Assembly: GCA_002722385.1 (NCBI GenBank)
Contig: PBLR01000010.1
Span: forward strand, 57,139 to 73,872
Origin: SAR116 cluster bacterium
GTDB lineage: Bacteria; Pseudomonadota; Alphaproteobacteria; Puniceispirillales; Puniceispirillaceae
Direction of reading: 5' to 3'
DNA: 16,734 nt
Shown here: one piece after another, positions 16,264 through 16,734 of the stretch
Layout of the letters: each line of letters starts with the position of its first letter
Numbering within the stretch: the first letter of the stretch is position 1
Position numbers and translations under genes: made by a program
Notes under the pieces: model-generated
The model's database searches: none
The model's input: only the letters and a program-made list of their open reading frames with translations
Told to the model about the DNA's origin: nothing

Positions 16264-16734
16264 CACTGGCCCTGTTGTAAGGCCGGCGGGATCAGCTCGG
16301 CCTCTGTCAGCCCTGTTCCGGCCAGCCGGACAGAGGTATCTGTTGCCGCTTCCAGACGGCATTTCTGAACCAGATTGCGGGCTGCCAATAACCGATAGCT
16401 TTGTGAGGCCCTGACATCAGTCAGCGGCGTGAAATCAGCCGCCAGCGCGTCATCAATCCAGTGCTCATTCATCTGTTCAGGCGGCCGCAAGGGCTTGCCG
16501 CTCAGGGCGGTTTCAAGGGCTGCTGCCCGCTGCGGGATCCCGGCCATGCCGCCAAAGGCAACCCGCGCTTGTTCTATGACCGTCCCGTCTGTATTCAGGG
16601 CAAAGGCGCCCATCACAGCAGAGATATCCTGATCAAACCGGCGTGAAAGTTTATAACAGCTGAACCGCCAGCCCGGCTGTAACTTCGGGATAAACAGGCC
16701 TTCCACCCATTCAGATTGCTGTCTGTCCTGCTGG
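16263..16734 (-). CDS. xdhA: Xanthine dehydrogenase small subunit, C-terminal part (partial)
   Basis: The gene runs off the right edge of the window; 156 C-terminal residues of an expected 460-500 are present, and no stop occurs up to the edge. This is the end of the FAD domain, the CO-dehydrogenase-flavoprotein C-terminal region. The clearest mark is KLSRRFDQDISAVMGAFAL (residues 31-49 of the visible part), which matches the XdhA flavin domain as I know it. The 2Fe-2S clusters and FAD site lie in the missing part. A valine codon at 16706 is internal, not the start. Its TGA stop overlaps the xdhB ATG, so the subunits are made at linked rates. Confidence 0.92.
   Translation of the reverse strand, partial: QQDRQQSEWVEGLFIPKLQPGWRFSCYKLSRRFDQDISAVMGAFALNTDGTVIEQARVAFGGMAGIPQRAAALETALSGKPLRPPEQMNEHWIDDALAADFTPLTDVRASQSYRLLAARNLVQKCRLEAATDTSVRLAGTGLTEAELIPPALQQGQ

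Noticed and set aside
16264..16362. N-terminal extension of xdhB by 33 residues
   Set aside because: It would overlap xdhA coding sequence by about 100 bp; the ATG at 16263 overlaps the xdhA stop as TGATG and gives a family-typical length.
15004..16368. Two long plus-strand open frames (15004-15615 and 15727-16368) opposite xdhB
   Set aside because: They lie antisense to a strongly recognised xdhB, resemble no family I know and show no ribosome binding site. They look like by-products of codon bias.

Overview
The window reads as an accessory metabolic region of a Gram-negative bacterium, most likely an alphaproteobacterium of moderate G+C. The basis is the two-subunit XdhA/XdhB xanthine dehydrogenase of Rhodobacter type, the membrane-bound PuuD urate oxidase with a fused cytochrome c domain, the CUT1 sugar importer and the general codon use. 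A marine lineage such as SAR116 is only a guess. Nearly all of it is coding. There are 13 protein genes, two of them cut by the window edges, and no RNA genes, mobile elements or CRISPR arrays were seen. No gap exceeds 170 bp.

Region 1 (1-8256) handles galactosides. A plus-strand run encodes the end of a sugar-binding protein, two ABC permeases and a GH4 alpha-galactosidase (MelA). It converges on a minus-strand pair, the importer ATPase followed by a GH42 beta-galactosidase. Divergent from the ATPase is a PfkB-family sugar kinase. Together these would import an oligosaccharide or galactosyl-glycoside, remove alpha- and beta-linked galactose in the cytoplasm and phosphorylate a released sugar.

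Region 2 (8272-16734) is a purine (xanthine to ureide) catabolic cluster in three transcription units. XdhA-XdhB-XdhC (minus) oxidise hypoxanthine/xanthine to urate. UraH-PuuD (minus) carry out urate oxidation and 5-hydroxyisourate hydrolysis. The divergent plus-strand unit encodes a PuuE allantoinase fused to an OHCU decarboxylase, ureidoglycine aminohydrolase and ureidoglycolate lyase. One step, allantoate to ureidoglycine (normally AllC), has no gene in the window.

The most useful regulatory signals are an 18-bp near-perfect palindrome between the divergent uraH and puuE genes and a 13-bp palindrome in front of the sugar kinase. No regulator gene is present. I did not find a convincing wholly new system. 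The most interesting leads are the paired alpha/beta-galactosidase importer, which would fit digalactosylglycerol, and the two candidate operators.
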